A stretch of 38,360 nucleotides of DNA, from positions 1 to 38,360 of the forward strand of contig JABEUV010000143.1 in assembly GCA_013044195.1 (NCBI GenBank), written 5' to 3'. The stretch comes from Elusimicrobiota bacterium. GTDB taxonomy: Bacteria > Elusimicrobiota > Elusimicrobia > UBA1565 > UBA9628. Below the pieces are notes generated by a model, which saw only the letters and a list, made by a program, of their open reading frames with translations, was not told where the DNA came from and searched no databases. Below are positions 1-9,888 of this stretch, one piece after another (position 1 is the first letter of the stretch; the number at the start of each line of letters is the position of its first letter). The position numbers were made by a program, and so were the translations under genes.

Positions 1-2
1 CG

Positions 3-506
3 AACTATTTCCGCATCGCCCAGATCTACATGATGCGCAAGCAATATCCGCAGGCCATCCGCACCTACCAGGAGCTGATCGCCGCGCAGGCCTGCGCGGT
101 GGAGCCGAAACTGCTGACCCACGACTTCCTGCGCCGCACCATCCTCTCCTACCAGCCCTACGTGCGCGAGACGGATGCGTCCGGGCATGAGGTGTGGGTG
201 CACCGCCACGCCGACGCGCAGGAGCCGCACGACGCGGCGGAGGCCTACACGAACCTGGCCAACGCGGAGTTCCTCGCGCATCAGGCCGACCCGCACGCTC
301 CCGGCTATCTGGAATCGGCGGAGCGCGACTACCGGCTGGCGCTGAGCTTTGTGCCCACCTACGACCAGGCGGGCAAGAACCTTCAGGTCGTCTATCGGCT
401 GGCGCAGATGGAAAAGCGCCTGAAGCCCGTCTCGGGTCCGGCTCCGCAAGCCGAGCCGGGCCGGCCCTGGTTTACCGGCTATGAGGTCGTTCCGAGCAAG
501 GGCTAG
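3..506 (+). CDS. TPR-like protein, 3' end (partial)
   Basis: The frame is open from the first bases of the window, so the gene begins upstream; about 167 residues are visible. The sequence is helical and repeat-like, with patterns such as YPQAIRTYQEL near the start and AERDYRLALSFVPTYDQAGK near residue 120, typical of tetratricopeptide repeats, which are protein-binding scaffolds. No enzymatic motif is seen. The last 26 bases overlap the start of the next gene, a secreted TldD-like peptidase, so the two are probably translationally coupled. TPR membership is inferred from pattern only; the specific role is unknown. Confidence 0.6.
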   Translation, partial: NYFRIAQIYMMRKQYPQAIRTYQELIAAQACAVEPKLLTHDFLRRTILSYQPYVRETDASGHEVWVHRHADAQEPHDAAEAYTNLANAEFLAHQADPHAPGYLESAERDYRLALSFVPTYDQAGKNLQVVYRLAQMEKRLKPVSGPAPQAEPGRPWFTGYEVVPSKG

Positions 507-2178
507 CGCGGCCCTCGCGCTGGCCCTCGCGTCGGCCGTCTCTCCCGCGCGCGCCGAGCGCTGGGGCGACTCGCCTCAGCCGGCCGCGCAGGTGTTCGCA
601 GCGCTCCAGGCCGAGATGGCGCGCAGCTTGGCGCGCCTGCGCGACGGCCAGTTCGGTCCGCCCTATTTCCTCGCCTACCGCCTGCACGACGCGCGCCACT
701 ACGAGGCGGTCGCCACGCTCGGCGCGCTGACGACCGACGACCTGGAGCAGTATCGCGTCGCCTACGCGGAGGCGCGTTACGGCGACCGCGCGTTCGACAA
801 CGTCGACCTGAGCTATCAAGGCGTCAGCCTGCCCTCGCCCACCTCGCCGGACGTTCTGCGACAGACGTTCTGGCAATTGACCGACCAGGCCTACAAGGGC
901 GCCTTGTCGGGGTGGCTGGAGAAGAAGGCGAAGCGCGCGACCGAGTTGGTTGCCGAGCGCCTGGACGACTTCTCTCCGGAGCCGCCCGTGCAGAAAACCG
1001 AGAACTTGCCGGGTCCGAGGCTGAACCGCTCCCGCTTACGCGGCCTGGCGCTGCGCCTGAGCGCGATTCTTCGCGACTACCCAGAAATTCAGGAATCGAA
1101 CGTCGCTATCGAGGCGTGGTGGGTGCGCCGTTTCCTGGTGACCAGCGAGGGCACGCGCCTGCTGACGCGCTCCGAGGAGATGCCCGACGAGCTGCGCGTC
1201 AACGCCGCGACGCGCGCCGACGACGGTATGCGCCTGGAAGACAGCCTGTATCTTCCCCTGCGCGATTTTCCCGAGGCGCCGTCCACCGCGGCTCTGGAGA
1301 AAATGGTGCGCGCGCTCGCCGGCGAGTTGGTCGCCTTGCGCCGCGCGCCGGTGCAGGACGCCGCCGCCGCGCCCGCCATCCTGGATCCGGAGATGTCGGG
1401 CGTGCTCTTTCATGAGGCGCTGGGCCACAAGCTGGAAGGCCAGCGCCAGCGCGACCCGCACGAAAGCCAGCTTTTCCGCGACCTGGTCGGCAAGCCGATC
1501 CTGCCCGCGTTTCTCAGCGTGATCGACGATCCCACGCTGAAGCGGTTTAAAGGCGCGCCGCTGCACGGCTCCTACGAGTACGACTCCGAGGGCTCCCCGG
1601 CCCGGCGCGTCGTGCTGGTCGAGCACGGCGTGCTGAGGAATTTTCTGATGTCGCGCTGGCCGGTCAAGGGATTCCCGGAGACGAACGGCCACGGCCGGGC
1701 CGACTGGCGCTCGCACGCGACCGGGCGCATGGCGAACCTGATCGTGAAGGCCGAGAATGCTGTGCCGCTTGCGGAACTGCAGAAGCGCCTGCTCGCCTTG
1801 CTGCGCGCGCAGGGCAAGCCGTACGGATTTCTCTTGGTCGGCTCGTCGGGCGGGGAGAACCCCACCAACCGCGAGTCGCCGCAGACGTTGGAGGTGCGGC
1901 CGCGCCTGGTCTACCGCGTGGACGCGGCGACGGGCGCGCGCACGCTCGTGCGCGGCGTCAAGCTCGTCGGCACGCCGCTGGTGATCCTCAACCGCATCGT
2001 CGCCGCCGGCGAAGACGACACGCTGGCCGACGGTTTCATCTGCGGCGCGGAATCCGGCTGGGTGCCGGTCAGCCAGATCGCGCCCAGCCTTCTGGTCTCC
2101 GAGATCGAGCTCCAGCGCAATCCCGAGGACCGCGTGCTGCCGCCGATCCTGCCTTCCCCTCTCCATGATCCCCGTTAG
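481..2178 (+). CDS. Exported TldD/PmbA-family metallopeptidase (active form)
   Basis: 565 residues. The N-terminus is a signal peptide (Arg-rich start, Ala/Leu core, cleavage likely after SPARA), so the product is probably periplasmic, unlike cytosolic E. coli TldD. The zinc site of the family is intact: HEALGH places His311, Glu312 and His316 in an HExxxH motif, and Cys521 in FICGAESG matches the third ligand position of TldD. Family features NGHGR and a C-terminal PSLLVSEIELQ strand are present. TldD/TldE proteins degrade or mature peptides such as microcin precursors; the substrate here is unknown. The gene overlaps the upstream gene by 26 bp and the downstream inactive paralogue by 14 bp, which suggests the two paralogues work as a pair. 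Confidence 0.85.
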   Translation: MRSFRARASAALALALASAVSPARAERWGDSPQPAAQVFAALQAEMARSLARLRDGQFGPPYFLAYRLHDARHYEAVATLGALTTDDLEQYRVAYAEARYGDRAFDNVDLSYQGVSLPSPTSPDVLRQTFWQLTDQAYKGALSGWLEKKAKRATELVAERLDDFSPEPPVQKTENLPGPRLNRSRLRGLALRLSAILRDYPEIQESNVAIEAWWVRRFLVTSEGTRLLTRSEEMPDELRVNAATRADDGMRLEDSLYLPLRDFPEAPSTAALEKMVRALAGELVALRRAPVQDAAAAPAILDPEMSGVLFHEALGHKLEGQRQRDPHESQLFRDLVGKPILPAFLSVIDDPTLKRFKGAPLHGSYEYDSEGSPARRVVLVEHGVLRNFLMSRWPVKGFPETNGHGRADWRSHATGRMANLIVKAENAVPLAELQKRLLALLRAQGKPYGFLLVGSSGGENPTNRESPQTLEVRPRLVYRVDAATGARTLVRGVKLVGTPLVILNRIVAAGEDDTLADGFICGAESGWVPVSQIAPSLLVSEIELQRNPEDRVLPPILPSPLHDPR

Positions 2179-4141
2179 CCTCCTCCTGCTGGCGCTTGCG
2201 GCTCCCGCGCGCCCGGCGCCGGAGGCGGCCGAAGCCCCGGCGTTGGAGCGCGCGATCCAGGCCGAGCTGGGCCGCGCCAAGAGCGAACTCAAGGAAGACG
2301 GCTATCCGCCGATCTATTTTGCCCAGCTCACGGTCTGGGATCTGGCCGACTGGGACGAGTGGAGCGTGCTGGGCGCGCCGCGCGCGGAGGCGACCATGCG
2401 CCAGCGCATCGCGCTGGCCGACGTGCGCGTCGGCTCGCCCGCGCTCGATAATCATCCGGTCTCCCCGCGCGGCGACTATCTGGGCACGCCGATCGCGATG
2501 GCCGACGACGAGTTCGCCCTGCGCCACGCGCTGTGGCGCATCTTCGACGACGCCTATAAAAACGCCTCGGCCGACTTCCTGCGCAAGCAGGCCCAGCTCG
2601 TCTCGCGCGGCCGCGCCGACTACGACACCGACGACCTTTCCGCGGAGCCGCCGACGGTCAGCACCTCGGACGCGGCCCCGCGCGCCTGGAGCGTCGAGCG
2701 CCTGCGCCGGCTCGACGCAGCGCTTGGCGATCCGCTGCGCGCCGCACCCTGGCTCTTGGAGGCCGAGTCGCACGTCGGCCTGCGCCGCCTGCGCACGCGC
2801 CTGCGCGGCACCGACGGCCTGTCCGTCGACAAGACCGACGATTGGGCGAAGATCGAGGTCGAGGCCGTCGCGCTGAGCCCCGACGGTCTGCGCGAGACGG
2901 TCTCGCGCGACTGGCACGCGCGCGAGCCCGAAGGCCTGCCGAGCGAGGGCGAACTGCGCCGCGCGGGGCGCGAGCTGGTGTCGAACCTGGCCGAACTGCG
3001 CGTCGCGGCGACGACCTCACCCTTCAGCGCTCCGGCCCTGCTCGATCCGTCGGCCGCGGCGGCGATCGTCTACGCGCTGGGCCAAAGCCTGTCCGGCGAG
3101 GAACAGCGCAACCCGAACGGCGCGCAGACGTTCCGCGGACGCCTGGGCGACCGCGTCCTGCCCGAGACTTTGACCTTGGTCGACGATCCGACCGTCGATT
3201 ATTTTCGCGGCCGCCCGCTCTTCGGCGCCTACGAGCGCGACGACCAAGGCGTGGCGGCGCGGCGCGCGCCGCTGATCGAGCGCGGGGTCCTGCGCGGATT
3301 TCTGTTGTCGCGCTATCCGGTCAAGGGATTTCCGCGCTCCAACGGCCACGGCCGGGCGCCGCTGGGGCAGATGCCGACCGGCGTTCCCGGCAACCTGTTC
3401 CTGACGACGTCCGCGCCGCGGCCTTTGGCCGCCCTGCTGTCGGCGCTGCGTGACGAGTGCCGCCGCCAGGGAAAGCCATATGGCCTGTGGGTCAAGAATC
3501 TGCGCGGTTGGAGCCAGTCGACCGGCGGCGATCAGGGCTCGATCCGCCTGCTCGGCGACGTTTATTTAATCGAGGCCGCAACCGGGCGCGCGTTGCGGGT
3601 GCGTGATCTCGACGTCGTCGGCACGCCTCTGGTGATGGCGGAAAGCGCGCTGGCGGCGGGAGACGACTCCCAAGCGTCGGACTTGGACGCGGGCGCGCCG
3701 GCGTCGGTGGTGACGCCGAGCCTGCTGCTCAGCGAGGCGGAGCTTCAGCGTTCCGAGACCAAGCCCGAAAGAGCGCCGATCCTGCCACCGCCGCCGTGGC
3801 CGACGCCGACGCCCGGACCCGCGCCGTCGCGCCGCGTCGACGCGGCCGTCGTGGAGGTCGACCGCTACAGCCTCTCGCACCGCGAGGTGCCGCTGGAGTC
3901 CTTGGACGTGGAAGGCATGGTCGCCTGGCGTCAGACGGTCACGCCCGAGGGCCTGGTCGTCGACGTGAAAGTCGGGGCCGCCGGGCGCGAATCCCTGCGC
4001 GCGGCGGAGCGGCGCGTGGCCGCCGCGATCGCGGCGCTGGTGCCGGGCGGGGTACGCAAGACGGTTCTGTTCGCGCCGGCGGCGGCGGCGGCGTATCGCG
4101 CGCGCTACGACGACGGCTGGCCCGACGTGGGGCCGCGTTGA
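2165..4141 (+). CDS. TldD/PmbA paralogue lacking all zinc ligands (pseudo-peptidase)
   Basis: 658 residues with a short N-terminal signal-like hydrophobic stretch. It aligns by eye along its length with the preceding gene (shared SRYPVKGFPRSNGHGR, DDPTVDYF, TPSLLLSEAELQ). The HEALGH site has become YALGQ around residue 303: the first His is Tyr, the Glu is deleted and the second His is Gln. The region matching the ligand Cys is DAGAPASVV, with no Cys. All three zinc ligands are therefore absent while the fold-defining blocks remain. A Pro-rich linker near residue 545 leads to a roughly 105-residue C-terminal extension absent from the paralogue. E. coli TldE is likewise the non-catalytic partner of TldD, so a heterodimer is the likely role (inference). 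Stop and next start overlap as TTGA. Confidence 0.85.
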   Translation: MIPVSLLLLALAAPARPAPEAAEAPALERAIQAELGRAKSELKEDGYPPIYFAQLTVWDLADWDEWSVLGAPRAEATMRQRIALADVRVGSPALDNHPVSPRGDYLGTPIAMADDEFALRHALWRIFDDAYKNASADFLRKQAQLVSRGRADYDTDDLSAEPPTVSTSDAAPRAWSVERLRRLDAALGDPLRAAPWLLEAESHVGLRRLRTRLRGTDGLSVDKTDDWAKIEVEAVALSPDGLRETVSRDWHAREPEGLPSEGELRRAGRELVSNLAELRVAATTSPFSAPALLDPSAAAAIVYALGQSLSGEEQRNPNGAQTFRGRLGDRVLPETLTLVDDPTVDYFRGRPLFGAYERDDQGVAARRAPLIERGVLRGFLLSRYPVKGFPRSNGHGRAPLGQMPTGVPGNLFLTTSAPRPLAALLSALRDECRRQGKPYGLWVKNLRGWSQSTGGDQGSIRLLGDVYLIEAATGRALRVRDLDVVGTPLVMAESALAAGDDSQASDLDAGAPASVVTPSLLLSEAELQRSETKPERAPILPPPPWPTPTPGPAPSRRVDAAVVEVDRYSLSHREVPLESLDVEGMVAWRQTVTPEGLVVDVKVGAAGRESLRAAERRVAAAIAALVPGGVRKTVLFAPAAAAAYRARYDDGWPDVGPR

Positions 4142-5148
4142 GCGAGCCGCTGTTTTCGGTGGTGCTCCCGACGTTCAATCGCGCGGCCTCCGCGGCCGCG
4201 GCGGTGCGTTCGGTTCTGGCGCAGACCGACGCGCGCTGGGAGTGCCTGGTCGTCGACGACGGCTCGACCGACGCGACGAAGGCGGCGCTGGCAGGCTTCG
4301 CCGATCCGCGCCTGCGCTTTTTCTGGAACGAGAAAAACCGCGGCCAGCATGCCTGTCGCAACCAGGCCCTCCGCGCCGCGCGCGGGCAATGGATCGCCTT
4401 CCTGGACTCCGACGACCTGTTCCTGCCGCGCCGCCTGGAGGCGCTTGCGGCGGCGATCGCGTCGCGGCCCGGGGTCGGCTTCTGGTTCACGAACGCCTAC
4501 GTGCACCGCTGGGGTCGTTTGATTGGGCTTCTGTTCGATCCGGCCCGCGAAATTCCGGAGGGGAAGGTCCCGGGCTGGTATGCGGTCGGCGACGGTCGGC
4601 TTCCCTACGTGACGACGATGGTCTGCGTGCGGCGCGCGGCCTTCGACCGGACCGGCTTCTTCCGCGAGGACTTGCGCATTCTTGAGGACACCGAGCTGTA
4701 TGCGCGGATGCTGGGCGGCGGGCTGGAGGTGGGCGTGTTGCGCGAGCCGCTGGCGGTGCGCTTTTTGCACGAGGGCCAGATCACGCGCGACCACGAGCGC
4801 GACTTCGCCGAGTCCATGGAGGCGCTGAAGAGTTCCGGCGCGCCCGACGACGTCGCCGCCGCTCTGCGCGCGCGCGTCGCGCGCGAGGTCGCGGGGTATT
4901 TATGGCGCGCGCTCAAGCCGGACGCGGCGCGGCGTTTGCTCGAGCGCGAACTGGGCCCGCGCGCGCGTGCGACCGCGCTGTGGTGGGCGACCTTCGTTCC
5001 GCCGGTTCTGCTGTCGCCTGCGCGCGCGCTGCGGGCGGCTTGGCTGCGCCTGCGTTGGGGCGTTTTCGCGCCGACGGAGTACCGGGAAGTCCGCCGCGTC
5101 GTCGACGGTCTGCTTCACGGCGGCCGTCTTGCCGCGTCCGATCCCTGA
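4138..5148 (+). CDS. Family 2 glycosyltransferase
   Basis: 336 residues from a TTG start that overlaps the previous stop in TTGA. This start is preferred because the GT-A fold begins at once (FSVVLPTFNRA), and codons further upstream lie inside the previous gene. Family 2 hallmarks are clear: VVDDGSTD at the nucleotide-sugar site, NRGQHACRNQAL, and the metal-binding FLDSDD. A middle FREDLRILEDTELYARML matches the acceptor/catalytic ED region. GT2 enzymes transfer sugars from nucleotide donors to glycans, lipids or proteins; donor and acceptor cannot be told here. The C-terminal 100 residues are Arg/Ala-rich helix with a hydrophobic stretch (ALWWATFVPPVLLSPA) that may touch the membrane. Confidence 0.88.
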   Translation: MSEPLFSVVLPTFNRAASAAAAVRSVLAQTDARWECLVVDDGSTDATKAALAGFADPRLRFFWNEKNRGQHACRNQALRAARGQWIAFLDSDDLFLPRRLEALAAAIASRPGVGFWFTNAYVHRWGRLIGLLFDPAREIPEGKVPGWYAVGDGRLPYVTTMVCVRRAAFDRTGFFREDLRILEDTELYARMLGGGLEVGVLREPLAVRFLHEGQITRDHERDFAESMEALKSSGAPDDVAAALRARVAREVAGYLWRALKPDAARRLLERELGPRARATALWWATFVPPVLLSPARALRAAWLRLRWGVFAPTEYREVRRVVDGLLHGGRLAASDP

Positions 5149-5195
5149 CCCTCGACAAAGCGGTGCGGGCGCCGTGACGGGCCAGGAACGCGAAA

Positions 5196-6383
5196 TCAGG
5201 ACAGGCGTCGGATCGGCGTCCGCAGGGCCAGGAGCAGCGCCAACTGTACGAGCGGCACGGCGACGATCAGCGCGGTGAAGCGAGTGAGGTTCGGGGCGTG
5301 GATCAACAGCGGGAAGGCGAGTGCGGCGCCCGCGATGCGGCCGCACTGCATCAAAGTCAGCCCCGTCGAGTAGTAGAAGCCGGCGTTGCGCCCCGGCGGA
5401 GTCAGGCGCATCAACGTGTATTGAGAGACGGCGCCCAGCATCAGCTCGCCGGCGGTGATGCACAGCATGCCGGCGAACACCCAGGCCTGCGTCGCCAGGC
5501 CCCAGCCCGCGATCAGGATGCCGGAGGCGGTCAACACCGCGCCGCCCGCGATCGCGGTCCAGGAGTCGCGGAACAAGCGCGTGGCCTGCACTGAAAAAGC
5601 GGTGCAGAGCACAGTGTTGAGGATCATCATGGTCGAGAAGCGGCGCAGGCCCTCGCCCGGATGCAGGACCTCCAGGCGGCCCGCGCCTCCTTCCAGAAAA
5701 AGCTCGTACATCAATGACCAGCCCAGCAGGACGGCGGCGCAGCCGAGGAAAGCGATGAAAGACCCGCGTTCGCTTTTCGGCGCGGCGTCCTTCGGCGCCG
5801 CGTCACGAGCCCGCGGGTGCGCGCGCGGCAGTATCCGCCGGCCCACGAAGAACGCGAGAAAGGACGTGCCGGAGTCGAAGAGCATCAGGGGCGCCACGCC
5901 GAAGGCGGCGCCGGCCGCGGCGATGGAGAAGCTGAAGATCTGCGCGAAGTTGTTGGCCATGCGCAGCCAGCCCAGGGATTCTTTGTGATGCGGGGCTTCC
6001 ACCAAATCCACAAGCAGGAGGCGCTGTACCACGTTCATCAGAGACTCGGCGAATTGGCCGATGATTCCGCAGAGCAGAATCAGCGCGATCGCGCCCTGAA
6101 ACGGCATGAGGCCAAGCCCCGTCGCGGACATCAGCAGGGCCGCGAGAGCAAGCGTGCGCGTGTCGAAGCGGTCGGACAGCGCGCCGCCCGCGAGCGTGGC
6201 CGCCACACTGGTCGTCTTCATGACGGCGAGCACCAGCGAGCCCTGCTCCGTGGACGCGCCGCGGCGCACCAGCAAAATCGAGACCAGGCTCAGGCCGATG
6301 GAGCCGACCTTGTTCGTGAACGTGGTCAGCAGGACGGCCCGGCTTTGGCGAAACGCGGCGGAGTCCGGAAACGAAATCTTCAC
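5196..6383 (-). CDS. Major facilitator superfamily transporter
   Basis: 395 residues, strongly hydrophobic throughout, with about 10-12 predicted membrane helices. The GGALSDRFDTRTLA segment around residue 68 matches the MFS signature loop (GxLaDRfgrR) between helices 2 and 3. A charged central loop around residues 185-205 (RAHPRARDAAPKDAAPK) divides two six-helix halves. The family moves small solutes by proton-coupled or facilitated transport; the substrate is not predictable, though a drug/metabolite exporter is plausible. It lies 16 bp downstream of the membrane kinase gene on the same strand and is probably cotranscribed with it. It ends tail to tail with the glycosyltransferase, 47 bp away; I see no convincing terminator in that gap. 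Confidence 0.85.
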   Translation of the reverse strand: MKISFPDSAAFRQSRAVLLTTFTNKVGSIGLSLVSILLVRRGASTEQGSLVLAVMKTTSVAATLAGGALSDRFDTRTLALAALLMSATGLGLMPFQGAIALILLCGIIGQFAESLMNVVQRLLLVDLVEAPHHKESLGWLRMANNFAQIFSFSIAAAGAAFGVAPLMLFDSGTSFLAFFVGRRILPRAHPRARDAAPKDAAPKSERGSFIAFLGCAAVLLGWSLMYELFLEGGAGRLEVLHPGEGLRRFSTMMILNTVLCTAFSVQATRLFRDSWTAIAGGAVLTASGILIAGWGLATQAWVFAGMLCITAGELMLGAVSQYTLMRLTPPGRNAGFYYSTGLTLMQCGRIAGAALAFPLLIHAPNLTRFTALIVAVPLVQLALLLALRTPIRRLS

Positions 6384-6399
6384 GCGATTGCCGCGGCCG

Positions 6400-8694
<2,295 letters not shown>

Positions 8695-8746
8695 GGGATT
8701 TTTCAAAAGCGCGGCGAATCCAGTGTAATGTCGAGGACCCGCGCAG

Positions 8747-9601
8747 TCAAGGGCCCACGAGCCGCTGGAAATCGTCGCGTGCACGCAGGGCCTCGAAATC
8801 GGCGTCGTCGCGCGCCTTTGCGCGCAGTGTGGGATCCAAGCGCAGGGCGGCGGTCAACTCCGCGACCGCCTGGACGATCTGGCCGGTCAAAGTCAGAAAA
8901 GCGGCGTCTTCGTAGCGCGTGACGGCCAGTTCCGGGGCCAGCGCCGCGCCCGTCGCCGCCTCGGCCGCCGCGGAGTCGATGTCGCCGGCCTGGAAGAGAA
9001 GGCGCGCGTTCTGCGCGTGGGCGAGCGCGCGGTTCACCCGCGCGCGCGGCGAATAGACGCGCGCGAGCTTGAACTTCCGGAGCGGTCCGCCGGAGCGCGG
9101 CGCGTAGACCAGCAGCGCGCACGTCGACAGCGCATTGAAATCCGCGCCCGCCAGACGCCAGGAAGGCCCGGGCCAGCCGTTCTTGACGCGCGCGTCCAAG
9201 GCGGCGGTCGACAGCAGGACTTCGGCTAAACCGGGCCGAGCTGCGACCTCGGTCCGCACGGTTTCCGGGTAGCCGGCGCGGGTGTAGCCCGCGTCGTTCA
9301 AGTCCTTCTCGGCCTTCGCGGCCAGGCGCTCGTCCCAACTGAAGGCGCCGTCCAGCTCCAAGGTCCAGTTCTGCTTCGCGTCTTCCGCGCCGGAAGGAAT
9401 CGTCAGCGTACCGACGCGCGTTTCGACGGGATCTCCGTGGAGTCCCGTGTCGAGCTTTGGATAAATCTTGAGTTCGAGCGCCACCGAGCAGGCATCGTCC
9501 CAGCCGAGGGCCGTCCATTCCGTACGCGCGACCGCTGAATCCTCGACGGCGGACGCCGGCGGAGCGCCGAGCATCGCGGCGGCGAACAGGAACGCGAGCA
9601 T
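8747..9601 (-). CDS. Exported protein with C-terminal TPR-like helices
   Basis: 284 residues from the ATG at 9601, where a signal peptide starts (MLAFLFAAAMLGAPPASA). A TATAAT hexamer lies exactly 6 nt upstream of this ATG, which also fits a leaderless transcript from that point. The middle is not recognised. The C-terminal third has TPR-like helices (AHAQNARLLFQAGDIDSAAAEAATGA, then AELTAALRLDPTLRAKARDD), ending in ALRARDDFQRLV, a common TPR-protein ending. It precedes the membrane kinase, whose exported part is also TPR-like, so the two may interact in the periplasm (inference). It is divergent from the potassium locus. No catalytic motif was seen. Confidence 0.75.
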   Translation of the reverse strand: MLAFLFAAAMLGAPPASAVEDSAVARTEWTALGWDDACSVALELKIYPKLDTGLHGDPVETRVGTLTIPSGAEDAKQNWTLELDGAFSWDERLAAKAEKDLNDAGYTRAGYPETVRTEVAARPGLAEVLLSTAALDARVKNGWPGPSWRLAGADFNALSTCALLVYAPRSGGPLRKFKLARVYSPRARVNRALAHAQNARLLFQAGDIDSAAAEAATGAALAPELAVTRYEDAAFLTLTGQIVQAVAELTAALRLDPTLRAKARDDADFEALRARDDFQRLVGP

Positions 9602-9634
9602 GTTCCAATTATAGGATTCCGGCATCGCTAAAAC

Positions 9635-9663
9635 TTGACAGAAAAAAAGCCGCGTGATAGCAT
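9635..9663 (+). promoter_or_regulatory. Sigma-70-type promoter of the potassium locus
   Basis: A perfect TTGACA (9635-9640) is followed after 17 bp by TAGCAT (9658-9663, four of six matches to TATAAT). Transcription would begin near 9670, at the 5' edge of the riboswitch. The spacing and position make this the likely promoter for the porin-kdp unit. Confidence 0.65.
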
Positions 9664-9665
9664 GT

Positions 9666-9811
9666 ATGCCGTAGCCTAAGCCGCCCGCCCTTCCTGGCGC
9701 GCGGCGCGGGGGACCCGGACTCCCTGGAGACAGGGACGGGGCGAACGAGGGCGGGCAACCGTCCGAGGGGCCACTTCCAAGGCCTAGCCCGTCAGCTAAC
9801 CTCGTCGGCAT
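9666..9811 (+). ncRNA. c-di-AMP riboswitch (ydaO/yuaA class)
   Basis: The untranslated leader contains the hallmark CCCGTCAGCTAACCTCGTCGGC block (positions 9788-9809), matching the conserved 3' part of ydaO riboswitches (CCCGACAGCTAAC in characterised members). A closing stem pairs ATGCCG (9666-9671) with CGGCAT (9806-9811). Between them are the GACAGGGACGGGG segment and a GGCC/GGCC hairpin, in the order seen in this class. Members bind two c-di-AMP molecules and usually turn expression off when it is abundant; potassium transporters are classic targets. Downstream kdp genes make the assignment very plausible. Recognition is from memory of the consensus, without a covariance-model search. Confidence 0.85.
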
Positions 9812-9888
9812 TTGGGAGGGTGATGTTCGGCCCGCGCGTGCGCGCGGCGCGGGAAATCCCCCACTTCGTGCCCTTTGGGGGGTGCTGT
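9812..9888 (+). promoter_or_regulatory. Riboswitch expression platform with start-masking hairpin
   Basis: Two hairpins lie between the aptamer and the porin start. The first pairs CCCGCGC (9831-9837) with GCGCGGG (9847-9853). The second pairs CCCCC(A) (9858-9863) with the G-run at 9876-9882, which is also the likely ribosome binding site, 6 nt before ATG 9889. No U-run follows either stem, so control of translation or Rho-dependent termination is more likely than intrinsic termination (inference). Confidence 0.5.

Noticed and set aside
3796-4137. Upstream extension of the glycosyltransferase frame to an ATG at 3796
   Set aside because: It would add 114 Arg/Gly-rich residues inside the pseudo-peptidase gene; the fold starts immediately after TTG 4138, which overlaps the preceding stop in TTGA.
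8695-8784. Upstream ATG at 8784 for the kinase gene
   Set aside because: The extra 30 residues overlap the neighbouring gene and would bury the signal peptide that starts at 8694.
9602-9811. Upstream ATG at 9811 for the TPR-like exported gene
   Set aside because: The extension is antisense to the riboswitch, Pro/Gly-rich, and would displace the signal peptide that begins at 9601.
9831-9853. Intrinsic terminator in the riboswitch platform
   Set aside because: The stem is strong but no U-run follows it, so I list it only as part of the expression platform.
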